Positions 5,487 through 12,388 of a DNA stretch of 12,431 nucleotides are shown piece by piece; the stretch's first letter is position 1; the number at the start of each line of letters is the position of its first letter. Position numbers and translations under genes: made by a program. The notes below the pieces were generated by a model, which had not been told where the DNA came from, did no database searches, and saw nothing but the letters and a program-made list of their open reading frames with translations. This DNA is from CAZQSS01 sp964596405 (GTDB taxonomy: Bacteria > Patescibacteriota > Patescibacteriia > Magasanikbacterales > UBA10003): contig CAZQSS010000024.1 in the NCBI GenBank assembly GCA_964596405.1, positions 1 through 12,431 on the forward strand, in the 5' to 3' direction.

Positions 5487-5885
5487 ATGCGCCTGAACAT
5501 CCGCGAATCGCTGACCGGCCAAAAGATTGTGGAAAACTTTCTGCGAGCCGCCCATTACCGGGAATCCGCCGAAGTGAAATGGGAAGCCCTAGAGTTCGAA
5601 GACGGAGATGGCGCCAAAGGTGTTATCGCCTATCCTTGCCAGCGCAAAAAGAGATTCTGGTTTTTCGGCCCCGACCGCTGGGTGCGCGATCCCGACGCCG
5701 TCATCTTCCTCTACCCTCTCAACTTGAATGATGAGCATGGGGATATAATGGTAGACGTCAGGCTGACGCGACCGTCACAACGCGCGGCCGTCAACGACGA
5801 AGTCTATGACGAATTTTGGAAAAAATACCATTACCTCCACCGACAGCTGGACATTATCCTAAAAAATGCCTTTCTCATTGAGTAA
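5487..5885 (+). CDS. Uncharacterised 132-aa protein paired with the CPBP protease
   Basis: I do not recognise this family. The protein is soluble and mixed-charge, with no signal peptide or membrane segment. A central stretch rich in aromatics (KKRFWFFGPDRWVRDPDAVIFLYPLNL, about residues 54-80) and an acidic, aromatic C-terminal half (DEVYDEFWKKYHYLHRQLDIIL) suggest a compact alpha/beta fold. The AGGGGGA site at 5476-5482 supports ATG 5487. It follows the protease by 18 bases and is followed directly by a strong terminator, so the two form a closed two-gene unit. A partner, regulator or substrate of the protease is possible but is inference from position only. An overlapping frame at 5408-5731 is considered a shadow. 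Confidence 0.75.
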   Translation: MRLNIRESLTGQKIVENFLRAAHYRESAEVKWEALEFEDGDGAKGVIAYPCQRKKRFWFFGPDRWVRDPDAVIFLYPLNLNDEHGDIMVDVRLTRPSQRAAVNDEVYDEFWKKYHYLHRQLDIILKNAFLIE

Positions 5886-5892
5886 CTAACTT

Positions 5893-5923
5893 AAAAACGG
5901 TCGCCTAACAGCGACCGTTTTTT
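5893..5923. terminator. Bidirectional intrinsic terminator between convergent genes
   Basis: AAAAACGGTCGC (5893-5904) pairs with GCGACCGTTTTT (5911-5922) around a 6-base loop. T follows the stem on the plus strand and A precedes it, so it can end both the protease unit and the minus-strand envelope set, whose last stop is at 5935-5937. Confidence 0.9.
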
Positions 5924-5934
5924 ATTTTCTAATT

Positions 5935-7884
5935 TTAGAGTATTGTCACCACCGGATCTTTCCAAAATAAAATACTTTCTCCGGTCAATTTATCACTGCC
6001 CTGAACCCGGGTTTTTTCAATCAAAACCGCTTCGCGCCCCCGGTCTTCGCCTTCGGCTTTGAGGCCGACATCAAAAGAAACCGTCGCTTTGTTGTAAGAA
6101 TCGGGCATACGATTTAATTTCCAGGTCACCTGTTTCAAATTTTCATCGTAACTGATTTCGCCGGCTGAAACCGAAGTGATATTTTCCCAATCCACGTTCT
6201 CCGGCAAGATGGCCGCCAACTCCAAATCCGTCACTTCGTGCAATTTGTTGGTTAAGGTCCAGGTGATGGTGTAAATACTTTTGACATCGTATTTCTGACT
6301 GATTTGCACCGGCAGATTTTTGGTTTCCCTGAATGTGGCCTGAAGCGATAAGGCCAAATCGCTGTTCAAAATTAAAGACAGATTATTGCTCTGAATACTG
6401 GCCGGCTGATTATTATTAGCCTGCCTGCCGGCAGGCATGGCCTGTCCGGCCGAAGCTTCGGCATAAACAATAGTTTTAAATTCGGCTAAACGTTTAATGT
6501 CCAAAACGTCACTTTTTTTGACCGGCAAGGCCAATTCCACGCTGCCTTTGGCGCCCGGTTTGATCTCGGCTAAAGCCGGAATCTGGGATTTATTCCAAGA
6601 CACAATGCCCCGCCGGACTGTATCAGATTTTTGTTCGCCTTTGATGGTCCCGTTTATTTTATCTTCTATGGCCGCCCAATCAAACAAACTTTTTTTATCA
6701 ACCGAGGGCGTATCCAGCACCAGCCGCAGTGTCATATTTTTTAATGTAATCTGACCGGTATTTTCGTAATTGACCGCGATAATGACTTTGTCGCCAAAAT
6801 TAATTGCCTGCTTGTCGGTAGCGCCGTTGGCGGCGACTTGTAAAAACAAAGCGGCTTTACTGATAGAGACTTTTTTTTCAAAGATATTCTGAGCAAAAAT
6901 TTTACTATCATTCCGTAAACTGATTATGGCCTTGAGTGTTTTCTCGCCCCCCTCGGCATCAGCCGTGAAAGAACCTTTAAAACGAATGGTGCTGGAGGCG
7001 CGCGGCAACAGACTGGTAACAGACCAAACGGCGGTAGTGCCGGAAGTAGCCGGACTAAAGGATTCTGCCTTGAAACCAGTCGGCCAGGCAAAAGTCAGTT
7101 CCAAATCTTTAAATTCTTTTTCAGTGTTATTGTTAATAACCAAATTAAAATCGGATTGCTCCCCACTCATCATTTGATCCGGGCCGTTCAAAACCATCTC
7201 TAAAGGCAAGGGGATGGAATGAATTTTAAAATTAACTATCTTCTGAAAATCAGCGTTAAAATTCGCCGGCCGATAATCCAAAAATACCCGCAAAGTCAAA
7301 TCTGTATTAGCGGCTCCCGCAAATTGGCCGGTAATCTCCACCTCGCCCTCTTTCCCCGGGCTCAAAGTCCCAAGAATCCATTCACCACCGGCCGACTCTT
7401 CAAGCGCCGGAATGGAACTGACCATTTTAAAACCTTCCGGAAACCGGACTGAAAGAGCGGTTTCGCCCAAGGGCAATCCACCTTTATTGCCATACTTTAA
7501 ACGATAAGCGACGGTTTCGCCCGAATAAATTTTATCCGAACCATCCACCGCCAATTTTATATTTTCTTCAGAAAACTTTTTGCCGCCTTCAAAAAAGAAA
7601 AATCCCAACCAGGAAACTCCGGCGAGGAAGGCTAAAATAAAAACCGCGAAAGTCAAAATTCTCACTTTGCGATTAGCGCTCTGCCGTGATTCCACTATGA
7701 AGTTCTCTTCTTTGACTTCGGCGTAAATATCGGCTAACCGCTTTTTTAAACGGCGCGAATCAGCGCTGTATTTTAATTTGGCTGACGATTTCTGTTCTGC
7801 CGCCGCTTCGGATTCTAAAGGCTTGCCCTCAAAATCGGGCAATGATATTTCCAAATTGTCCTGAATCTTTTTTTTGCGGGGCAT
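5935..7884 (-). CDS. Single-pass membrane protein with repeated Ig-like (DUF11/CARDB-like) extracytoplasmic domains
   Basis: This 649-residue protein is probably an envelope or adhesion-type surface protein. A charged cytoplasmic tail (1-73, starting MPRKKK) is followed by one membrane helix (about 75-98). The rest is extracytoplasmic and built of beta-rich modules. Their recurring pattern, a GE or GD turn, hydrophobic strands, NxT/NNN turns, then a proline-rich conserved end (for example YSGETVAYRLKYGNKGG, MMSGEQSDFNLVINNN, INFGDKVIIAVNYENTG), is typical of DUF11/CARDB-like folds. At least four modules can be seen. Residues about 480-488 (QAMPAGRQA) come from a palindromic insertion. No cell-wall anchor motif is visible. 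It starts 12 bases after the DUF4012 gene and has no Shine-Dalgarno site, suggesting coupled translation. The exact function is unknown. Confidence 0.75.
   Translation of the reverse strand: MPRKKKIQDNLEISLPDFEGKPLESEAAAEQKSSAKLKYSADSRRLKKRLADIYAEVKEENFIVESRQSANRKVRILTFAVFILAFLAGVSWLGFFFFEGGKKFSEENIKLAVDGSDKIYSGETVAYRLKYGNKGGLPLGETALSVRFPEGFKMVSSIPALEESAGGEWILGTLSPGKEGEVEITGQFAGAANTDLTLRVFLDYRPANFNADFQKIVNFKIHSIPLPLEMVLNGPDQMMSGEQSDFNLVINNNTEKEFKDLELTFAWPTGFKAESFSPATSGTTAVWSVTSLLPRASSTIRFKGSFTADAEGGEKTLKAIISLRNDSKIFAQNIFEKKVSISKAALFLQVAANGATDKQAINFGDKVIIAVNYENTGQITLKNMTLRLVLDTPSVDKKSLFDWAAIEDKINGTIKGEQKSDTVRRGIVSWNKSQIPALAEIKPGAKGSVELALPVKKSDVLDIKRLAEFKTIVYAEASAGQAMPAGRQANNNQPASIQSNNLSLILNSDLALSLQATFRETKNLPVQISQKYDVKSIYTITWTLTNKLHEVTDLELAAILPENVDWENITSVSAGEISYDENLKQVTWKLNRMPDSYNKATVSFDVGLKAEGEDRGREAVLIEKTRVQGSDKLTGESILFWKDPVVTIL
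6423..6438. repeat. TGCCTGCCGGCAGGCA palindrome inside the Ig-like gene
   Basis: A perfect 16-base palindrome lies in frame and is flanked by imperfectly matching GCC/GGC. On the coding strand it yields QAMPAGRQA, out of character with the surrounding beta-domain sequence and next to a low-complexity ANNNQP linker. From memory, this palindrome and its MPAGRQ-type peptide recur in Parcubacteria-like genomes; I could not check this. Confidence 0.8.
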
Positions 7885-7896
7885 GATGTCTAAAAC

Positions 7897-10392
7897 TTAA
7901 TCCTGATATTGCCAAATAACGCCCAAATAACGGTCTTCGGTTAAATCCGATTCAAGCACCGACTGATTTTCTTTACGATAAACGCCGACCGGATCAAACC
8001 AGACTGCTTGCCAACTGATTGGCCATTTTAATGTCTGAATAAATTTATCGCTGTTGCGACCGGGCTGTTTTTGAGCCAAAAGAGAATAAGACGAATACTG
8101 CTTGTCTTCGCCGATTATTTCTTTTATCTTCTCTGCCCAATTGGCGGCTACCGGTTTGGTTAATTTAAACGGCAAACGATAAACAATTGTGACGATGGAA
8201 GTCTGACCCTGTTTGGTCATCACCCAATTGCCAAAAACCGTTTTACCGAATTCTTTGGTAATGACCGTGCCATCACGACTGTCAATCTTTTGATCCGCTT
8301 CTATCCGTTTTAAATCCGCGTCCGGTTGGTATGATGGTTCGGAGACTTTAAAAAGTTTTTCTTCGGGCCAGCCAAAACCGTCGCTCGCCAAAAGCTCACT
8401 GTCCTCCGGCACATAAAAACGGATGTAACTGACATTTTGCAGGTTGGTAAACAAATCAGTGGGTGAACCATGATGAGTGCGTGTCACCCGGACCGTATTA
8501 ATCACTGTGCCGTCATCTTTGATGTCGGCTTGGTGTTCTATGGTCTGTTCAATCACCCCGTCGGTTTTGCCGCCGGCGATATTGGCATTAATCACGCCGA
8601 GGTAATCGCCGTTGGAGTTTTCTTTGATCTCGCCGGCCCAGCCCTGCGACACCATCTCGCCTTCCAAGGTCGGATCATTCAAATAAACCAAAACATGTTT
8701 TTGATTCAAATTACGATTCAAGATGGCCAAAATCGGTAAAAAATTCTTTTTATCCTTCAACAATTTATCCAAAAAAATCGGCGCCAGATCGGCCAAAATT
8801 TGTTTGGGTTTGTTTTGAACCTTGTCATAATCCAATTCCACCTGTTTCTGAATTTCATAAATAAAATTATCCGCCGTAATGGTTTTGCCGTAAGCCGGCA
8901 GATCAATCGAACCGGTCACTTTCAACAAATCCAAAATCACTTGAGTGTCCAAAGCGATCAAACCATCTACGGTCGGGCCGCCGCTTTTTTCATAAAACCA
9001 TTCCAGTTTTCGGGCCGAGGTCGGAAAATCCGGAAACCAATTACCATCCTGAAATTCCCACTTAGAAACCAAAAGTTGGAGCGGCGTGGGCGGCACCAAA
9101 GCCACTTTAAGCGAACCCTGCAACTGATAAGATCCGGCGCCCGGCAAGTCCAATTTTACAATCTCGCCGTTTTTGACCCGAATTTCGGCAAAACTGCCGA
9201 TAAACCCGCCGGTGGGACGCAACTCATTGTTATTTTGAAAAATAACCAAATAATTCTTGGGCTCATTTGTACCCAACATCAAAGAAAGCGAATCAACCAG
9301 AGACTGAATTTTTTTCAAATCACCGGTCAACACGCCAATTGTTTCTCTGATGCTGATAAAATTTTCTTTGTTATCCTCCGGCAGATATTTTTGATCTACG
9401 GCCATCAGGTGATCATTTGTTCTTTGAAATTGCGGGATAATTTGAGCCAGCACATCTTTAATTGATTCAATTCGGTTGCCCACCGGCTCGTCGTTACTCT
9501 CGTTGAAAAGCGAGATAATCGGTAAAGCCGCCAAAGTCAGATTGCTTCCCGCCATCATCAACTGCTCGCCGTTCCGAAACTTGGCGCCCACCACCGGCAA
9601 AACACCCAGGAGACTGCGCCAAACCGGATTAATCTGGCTGATTTCATTTTGGGCTTGAGAAAAAAGACCTAAAGAGGTCTGAAGCTCTTCGGTGGCTTTA
9701 ATCAAATCACGATTTTGGAGCGCGGCCTTCCCCTCTTCTAAATGAGCAAAAGCGGCCGTACCGGCCGAAACTAAACTTTTTTCTGTGTCTCTGAGCGTAT
9801 AGTAAGCCGAGAAAGCTTTGAGCGGCAAAACAAAAAATACCGCCATAATAATAAAACCCAAAACAGCCCGGCGCGCCGGCTCAACAAAAACAATTCTTTC
9901 TTTTCTGATTTTTTGTTTTGGCTGATGTTTAAACCGAGCCAAAAAAAACTTTTTCCACAAAATCAAAGAAGTTTTTAAGTTGCTGGCCGGCATTGCGGAT
10001 AATTTCACTTTTGCCAACCGGAGTTTGACCGGCTCTTCCGCTATTATCCGGCCGACAAATGAAACACCCTGATACCGCCTCTCCCACCAATTCAAAATTC
10101 TTTCTTTCAGCTCGCTGATGGCCTGCTGGCGCTCGCCCGCCCATTCGGCCACACCCGACCACCGGTATTTTTTGGGAGTGACCGCTTGTTTAAAATGGCC
10201 CACCGGATTGGCCAGCAGGCTGCTCAAAGGCGACGGTTGCCAAGAGGGGGCGGGTGGCGGATTTAATTTTTCCCGTAAATTCAAAACATGGGGTGAGTGT
10301 TGCTCCCCCTGATTAAAACTAACCGCGATTATCTTAGGCGGCTTAACTAAACCGCCGGATAATTGAGTTTTTAATATCCTCCTCGTCGTCAT
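7897..10392 (-). CDS. DUF4012 domain membrane protein
   Basis: This is an 831-residue protein with a long cytoplasmic N-terminal region (1-173, basic and proline-rich around 43-56), one membrane helix (about 176-198) and a large outer domain. The DUF4012 signature YLVIFQNNNELRPTGGFIGS is at 381-400. A helical segment (about 203-375) precedes it, and a long beta-rich C-terminal half follows. DUF4012 proteins are common in Candidate Phyla Radiation and Gram-positive genomes, often with glycosyltransferases; their role is unknown and is thought to concern the envelope. It lies between a GT4 glycosyltransferase and an Ig-like membrane protein, all transcribed the same way. An AGGAGG sequence occurs oddly inside codons 4-5, after the start, with no alternative start suitably placed behind it; no site precedes the ATG. 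Confidence 0.88.
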   Translation of the reverse strand: MTTRRILKTQLSGGLVKPPKIIAVSFNQGEQHSPHVLNLREKLNPPPAPSWQPSPLSSLLANPVGHFKQAVTPKKYRWSGVAEWAGERQQAISELKERILNWWERRYQGVSFVGRIIAEEPVKLRLAKVKLSAMPASNLKTSLILWKKFFLARFKHQPKQKIRKERIVFVEPARRAVLGFIIMAVFFVLPLKAFSAYYTLRDTEKSLVSAGTAAFAHLEEGKAALQNRDLIKATEELQTSLGLFSQAQNEISQINPVWRSLLGVLPVVGAKFRNGEQLMMAGSNLTLAALPIISLFNESNDEPVGNRIESIKDVLAQIIPQFQRTNDHLMAVDQKYLPEDNKENFISIRETIGVLTGDLKKIQSLVDSLSLMLGTNEPKNYLVIFQNNNELRPTGGFIGSFAEIRVKNGEIVKLDLPGAGSYQLQGSLKVALVPPTPLQLLVSKWEFQDGNWFPDFPTSARKLEWFYEKSGGPTVDGLIALDTQVILDLLKVTGSIDLPAYGKTITADNFIYEIQKQVELDYDKVQNKPKQILADLAPIFLDKLLKDKKNFLPILAILNRNLNQKHVLVYLNDPTLEGEMVSQGWAGEIKENSNGDYLGVINANIAGGKTDGVIEQTIEHQADIKDDGTVINTVRVTRTHHGSPTDLFTNLQNVSYIRFYVPEDSELLASDGFGWPEEKLFKVSEPSYQPDADLKRIEADQKIDSRDGTVITKEFGKTVFGNWVMTKQGQTSIVTIVYRLPFKLTKPVAANWAEKIKEIIGEDKQYSSYSLLAQKQPGRNSDKFIQTLKWPISWQAVWFDPVGVYRKENQSVLESDLTEDRYLGVIWQYQD

Positions 10393-10393
10393 T

Positions 10394-10442
10394 GACTTAT
10401 GAGCTATAAGCTTTAAGTTTCAAGCTTCAAGTCGTAAGCTTA
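10394..10442 (-). repeat. Seven-unit heptamer array filling the GT-DUF4012 gap
   Basis: Exactly seven 7-base units occupy 49 of the 50 bases between the two genes. On the plus strand they are GACTTAT (10394), GAGCTAT (10401), AAGCTTT (10408), AAGTTTC (10415), AAGCTTC (10422), AAGTCGT (10429) and AAGCTTA (10436). AAGCTT recurs every 14 bases. The array ends directly at the glycosyltransferase stop codon. Confidence 0.85.
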
Positions 10443-11546
10443 TTATAGCACATTTTTGTAGATTTGTAATGTTTCCTGTGCACACTTTTTCCACTGGTAC
10501 CGGCCTAATTGTTTCGCGCCTTTTTGAGCTAACGTTACCCTTAAATTTCCGTCTTTGAGCGCTTGGGATATTACCCGGGCCATCTCTTCCGGGTCGCGGG
10601 GATCAAAATAAAGAGCCGCCTCCCCCAAAATCTCGGGCAAACAAGAATTACCCGCCGCTACCACCGGCAAACCAAAACTCAAAGCTTCCAAGCCCGGCAA
10701 CCCAAACCCCTCATACAGGCTGGGAAAAACGTATAAAGAAGCATTTTTATAAAGCGCGCGCAATTCCGAGTCCGAAACAAAACCAATATAGGATATTGCC
10801 TGCCCGCCGAAGAGGCGGGGATATTTTAGCTTGCGATAAAAATAATTATCCGGGCCGGCCAAAATCAAATTATACTCTTTAGAATATTTTTCATAAAAAA
10901 TTTTAAACGCGTCCATCAGGCCGGCTAAATTTTTATGCGGATAAGCCACGCCCACATACAACATGTAAGGCTTTTTAACGGCTGGCGATAATTTGTCGTC
11001 CCCGGCCATGAATTCGCCAACACCTTCATACGTGACAACTATTTTGTCGGCCGGAACGGAAAAATGTTTTAAAATATCCTTTTTAGTAAATTCCGACGGG
11101 GTGATAATTTTTTTAGCGCGGACAATCGCGTGCCAAAGAATAAAACGGAAAACCAAATACTTTAACCAATAAGTAACGGGCCCCAAAGTGGAAGAAACGC
11201 GCGACGGATAATGAATAAGAATTAAATCATGAATTGTAACCACAAACGGACCGCGATAAAAAAACGGCACATTCCAATGGGGCCAATGCATTAAATCCAC
11301 CCGGCTTTTCTTGATTAAAGCTGGCAAATCAAACTGCTCGCGCCAGCCGTACCACTTAATACCGGCCAAAACTTTTTTAAAACGCGGATTTTGCGGCTGA
11401 TAATTGTTAAAATTGGTCTGATTCAAAAAAATAACGTAATCATTACTCTGATCCATTTTTTCCAAATTCAATACCAATTGTTCCACATACCGCCCCAATC
11501 CGCCCTGTTTTGGGCCAAACATCCGGGCGTCAATGCCTATCTTCAT
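10443..11546 (-). CDS. GT4-family glycosyltransferase
   Basis: This 367-residue GT-B fold enzyme transfers a sugar from a nucleotide-sugar donor to an acceptor, probably an envelope glycan or lipid carrier at the cytoplasmic membrane face. The N-terminal domain starts MKIGIDAR and has the glycine-rich acceptor loop QGGLGRY (14-20). The C-terminal donor domain begins near YMLYVGVAYPHKN (194-206). FVSDSELRALY (256-266), FPSLYEGFGLPGLEALSFGLPVV (274-296) and the paired Glu residues of the E-x7-E motif (E279, E287) are clear. The length is normal. Residues 244-250 (RLFGGQA) are coded by a GC hairpin. It is the first gene of the minus-strand envelope set; a heptamer array separates it from the DUF4012 gene. 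No Shine-Dalgarno site is seen, and its promoter may be upstream of the transposase. The sugar specificity cannot be told. Confidence 0.92.
   Translation of the reverse strand: MKIGIDARMFGPKQGGLGRYVEQLVLNLEKMDQSNDYVIFLNQTNFNNYQPQNPRFKKVLAGIKWYGWREQFDLPALIKKSRVDLMHWPHWNVPFFYRGPFVVTIHDLILIHYPSRVSSTLGPVTYWLKYLVFRFILWHAIVRAKKIITPSEFTKKDILKHFSVPADKIVVTYEGVGEFMAGDDKLSPAVKKPYMLYVGVAYPHKNLAGLMDAFKIFYEKYSKEYNLILAGPDNYFYRKLKYPRLFGGQAISYIGFVSDSELRALYKNASLYVFPSLYEGFGLPGLEALSFGLPVVAAGNSCLPEILGEAALYFDPRDPEEMARVISQALKDGNLRVTLAQKGAKQLGRYQWKKCAQETLQIYKNVL
10803..10819. repeat. Small GC hairpin within the glycosyltransferase gene
   Basis: CCCGCC (10803-10808) and GGCGGG (10814-10819) pair around GAAGA. GGATATT occurs at both 10791-10797 and 10819-10825. 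The hairpin encodes part of PRLFGGQA, between KLKY and the conserved ISYIGFVSD strand. It resembles a short palindromic insertion but could be chance. Confidence 0.35.
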
Positions 11547-11553
11547 ATTTTAT

Positions 11554-11598
11554 GGCCTACAATGGTGGGCTTTGTTTGCCACACCTTTGTTATGCTAC
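11554..11598 (-). repeat. Left REP-like hairpin of the RAYT unit
   Basis: On the minus strand it begins GTAG (11598-11595), then CAAAGGTGTGGC pairs with GCCCACCATTG around the loop AAACAAA, with one bulge and one mismatch, and ends in GTAGGCC. The transposase stop codon is the TAG of the first GTAG. The inner part matches the right copy as an inverted repeat (CTACAATGGTGGGC with CTACAATGGTGGGC on the other strand). Confidence 0.75.
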
Positions 11599-12209
11599 TC
11601 GAACTTAAAACGTCGCAGCTCTTTATTTATTCTCAACACTGGCAACGCGTCTTTCATAAACTTTTTGATATTTGACGCTCCTTCTAGCTTCTCTAAAATA
11701 AAGCTCCTATCACAAATACCGCCGATTGGATTTATAATTTCATTATAACTGCTCCAACTGTATTTTTCCGGCTGTTCGGCAATTTTATCAAGAACAGGAT
11801 TAAGATTGATGTAGGCATGAAGCCATAAAAGTTGTTCGTTATCATAAATATCAACCTGTTTAAATCTGTCCTGAAAAACATGGCCAACTCTATTATATTT
11901 TTTATTAAAATATTTGGAATAGCTGGTGCAAATTCTCAAAAGCAGCTGTTGCGCCGTGGATTTATCATTTTGTCTCAACAATAAATGAAAGTGATTTGGC
12001 ATTAAACAATAAGAAAGCAGAGAAAAAGATTTGGCTGGCAACAGTTTCATTCTTTTTAAACCTGTTCCCGGAAAGATATTTTGCTTTATTTTTAAAATAA
12101 AAAACTTATAATCTTCATCGTCTAAAAAAATATCTTGATAATTATTGCCGCGGTTAAAAGCATGAAAATATCTGTTTTCTCCAAAATTTTTATAGTCTCT
12201 TTTTGGCAT
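11595..12209 (-). CDS. REP-associated tyrosine transposase (Y1_Tnp, RAYT)
   Basis: This 204-residue single-strand DNA transposase of the HUH, IS200-like class probably nicks and rejoins REP-type hairpins. The metal-binding HUH motif is H73-F-H75 within YCLMPNHFHLLLRQ. The candidate catalytic tyrosine is Y97 or Y100 in TSYSKYFNKKYNRVGHVFQDRFK. HAYINLNPV (131-139) and WSSYNEI (152-158) are family signatures. RFFHAFNRGNN-like sequence near the N-terminus (here RYFHAFNRGNN) is also typical. The gene appears complete and its length is normal. Its stop lies in the left hairpin and the promoter's -35 box lies in the right hairpin, so the two flanking repeats are tied to its expression. There is no Shine-Dalgarno site; the transcript may be leaderless. 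Confidence 0.93.
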   Translation of the reverse strand: MPKRDYKNFGENRYFHAFNRGNNYQDIFLDDEDYKFFILKIKQNIFPGTGLKRMKLLPAKSFSLLSYCLMPNHFHLLLRQNDKSTAQQLLLRICTSYSKYFNKKYNRVGHVFQDRFKQVDIYDNEQLLWLHAYINLNPVLDKIAEQPEKYSWSSYNEIINPIGGICDRSFILEKLEGASNIKKFMKDALPVLRINKELRRFKFE

Positions 12210-12217
12210 ATGTGTTT

Positions 12218-12246
12218 ATTCTAACATACAAAGGTAGCGTCCGCAA
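12218..12246 (-). promoter_or_regulatory. Promoter of the transposase, partly inside the right hairpin
   Basis: On the minus strand TTGCGG (12246-12241) and TAGAAT (12223-12218) are 17 bases apart. Only 8 bases separate the -10 box from the ATG at 12209, so the mRNA would start at or within about 2 bases of the start codon. The -35 box falls in the hairpin loop. Confidence 0.6.
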
Positions 12247-12264
12247 GGCCCACCATTGTAGACC
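12221..12264 (+). repeat. Right REP-like hairpin of the RAYT unit
   Basis: CAAAGGTAGC (12229-12238) pairs imperfectly with GCCCACCATTG around a loop containing GTCCGCAAG, and GTAGACC follows. The copy is about 70 percent alike to the left one by eye, in inverted orientation, with a different loop. Confidence 0.7.
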
Positions 12265-12342
12265 CACAAAACAACCCACGGAGTTAATTCAGCCATGGCT
12301 TTCTTAACACAAAGATGAAATTCCAGGACAAAATTCAGAGAT

Positions 12343-12372
12343 AAAAAAGCCCCAAGACTGTTGTCTTGGGGC
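12343..12372 (-). terminator. Intrinsic terminator for a gene entering from the right edge
   Basis: GCCCCAAGAC (12349-12358) pairs perfectly with GTCTTGGGGC (12363-12372) around TGTT. The six A at 12343-12348 become a T run after the stem on the minus strand, so it ends transcription coming from beyond the window. Between it and the right hairpin (12265-12342) I see nothing coding. Confidence 0.88.
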
Positions 12373-12388
12373 AAAAGGGCAGAGAGTT

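Larger units (their letters stand above)
11554..12264 (-). mobile_element. RAYT transposase unit flanked by inverted hairpin repeats
   Basis: A Y1 transposase gene lies between two related hairpin repeats in inverted orientation (11554-11598 and 12221-12264). This is the usual layout of RAYT/REP units, in which the HUH transposase acts on nearby REP hairpins. The unit sits 7 bases upstream of the glycosyltransferase start. No short target duplication is evident. Confidence 0.75.

Noticed and set aside
5408..5731. A 107-codon open frame overlapping the ends of the CPBP and 132-aa genes
   Set aside because: It is Arg/Pro-rich in a way typical of an off-frame reading, lacks a ribosome site and conflicts with two better-supported genes.
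8800..9465. A 221-codon open frame on the plus strand opposite the DUF4012 gene
   Set aside because: It is antisense to a well-supported gene, has no recognisable motifs or Shine-Dalgarno site, and its composition is what the complementary strand of the real frame produces.
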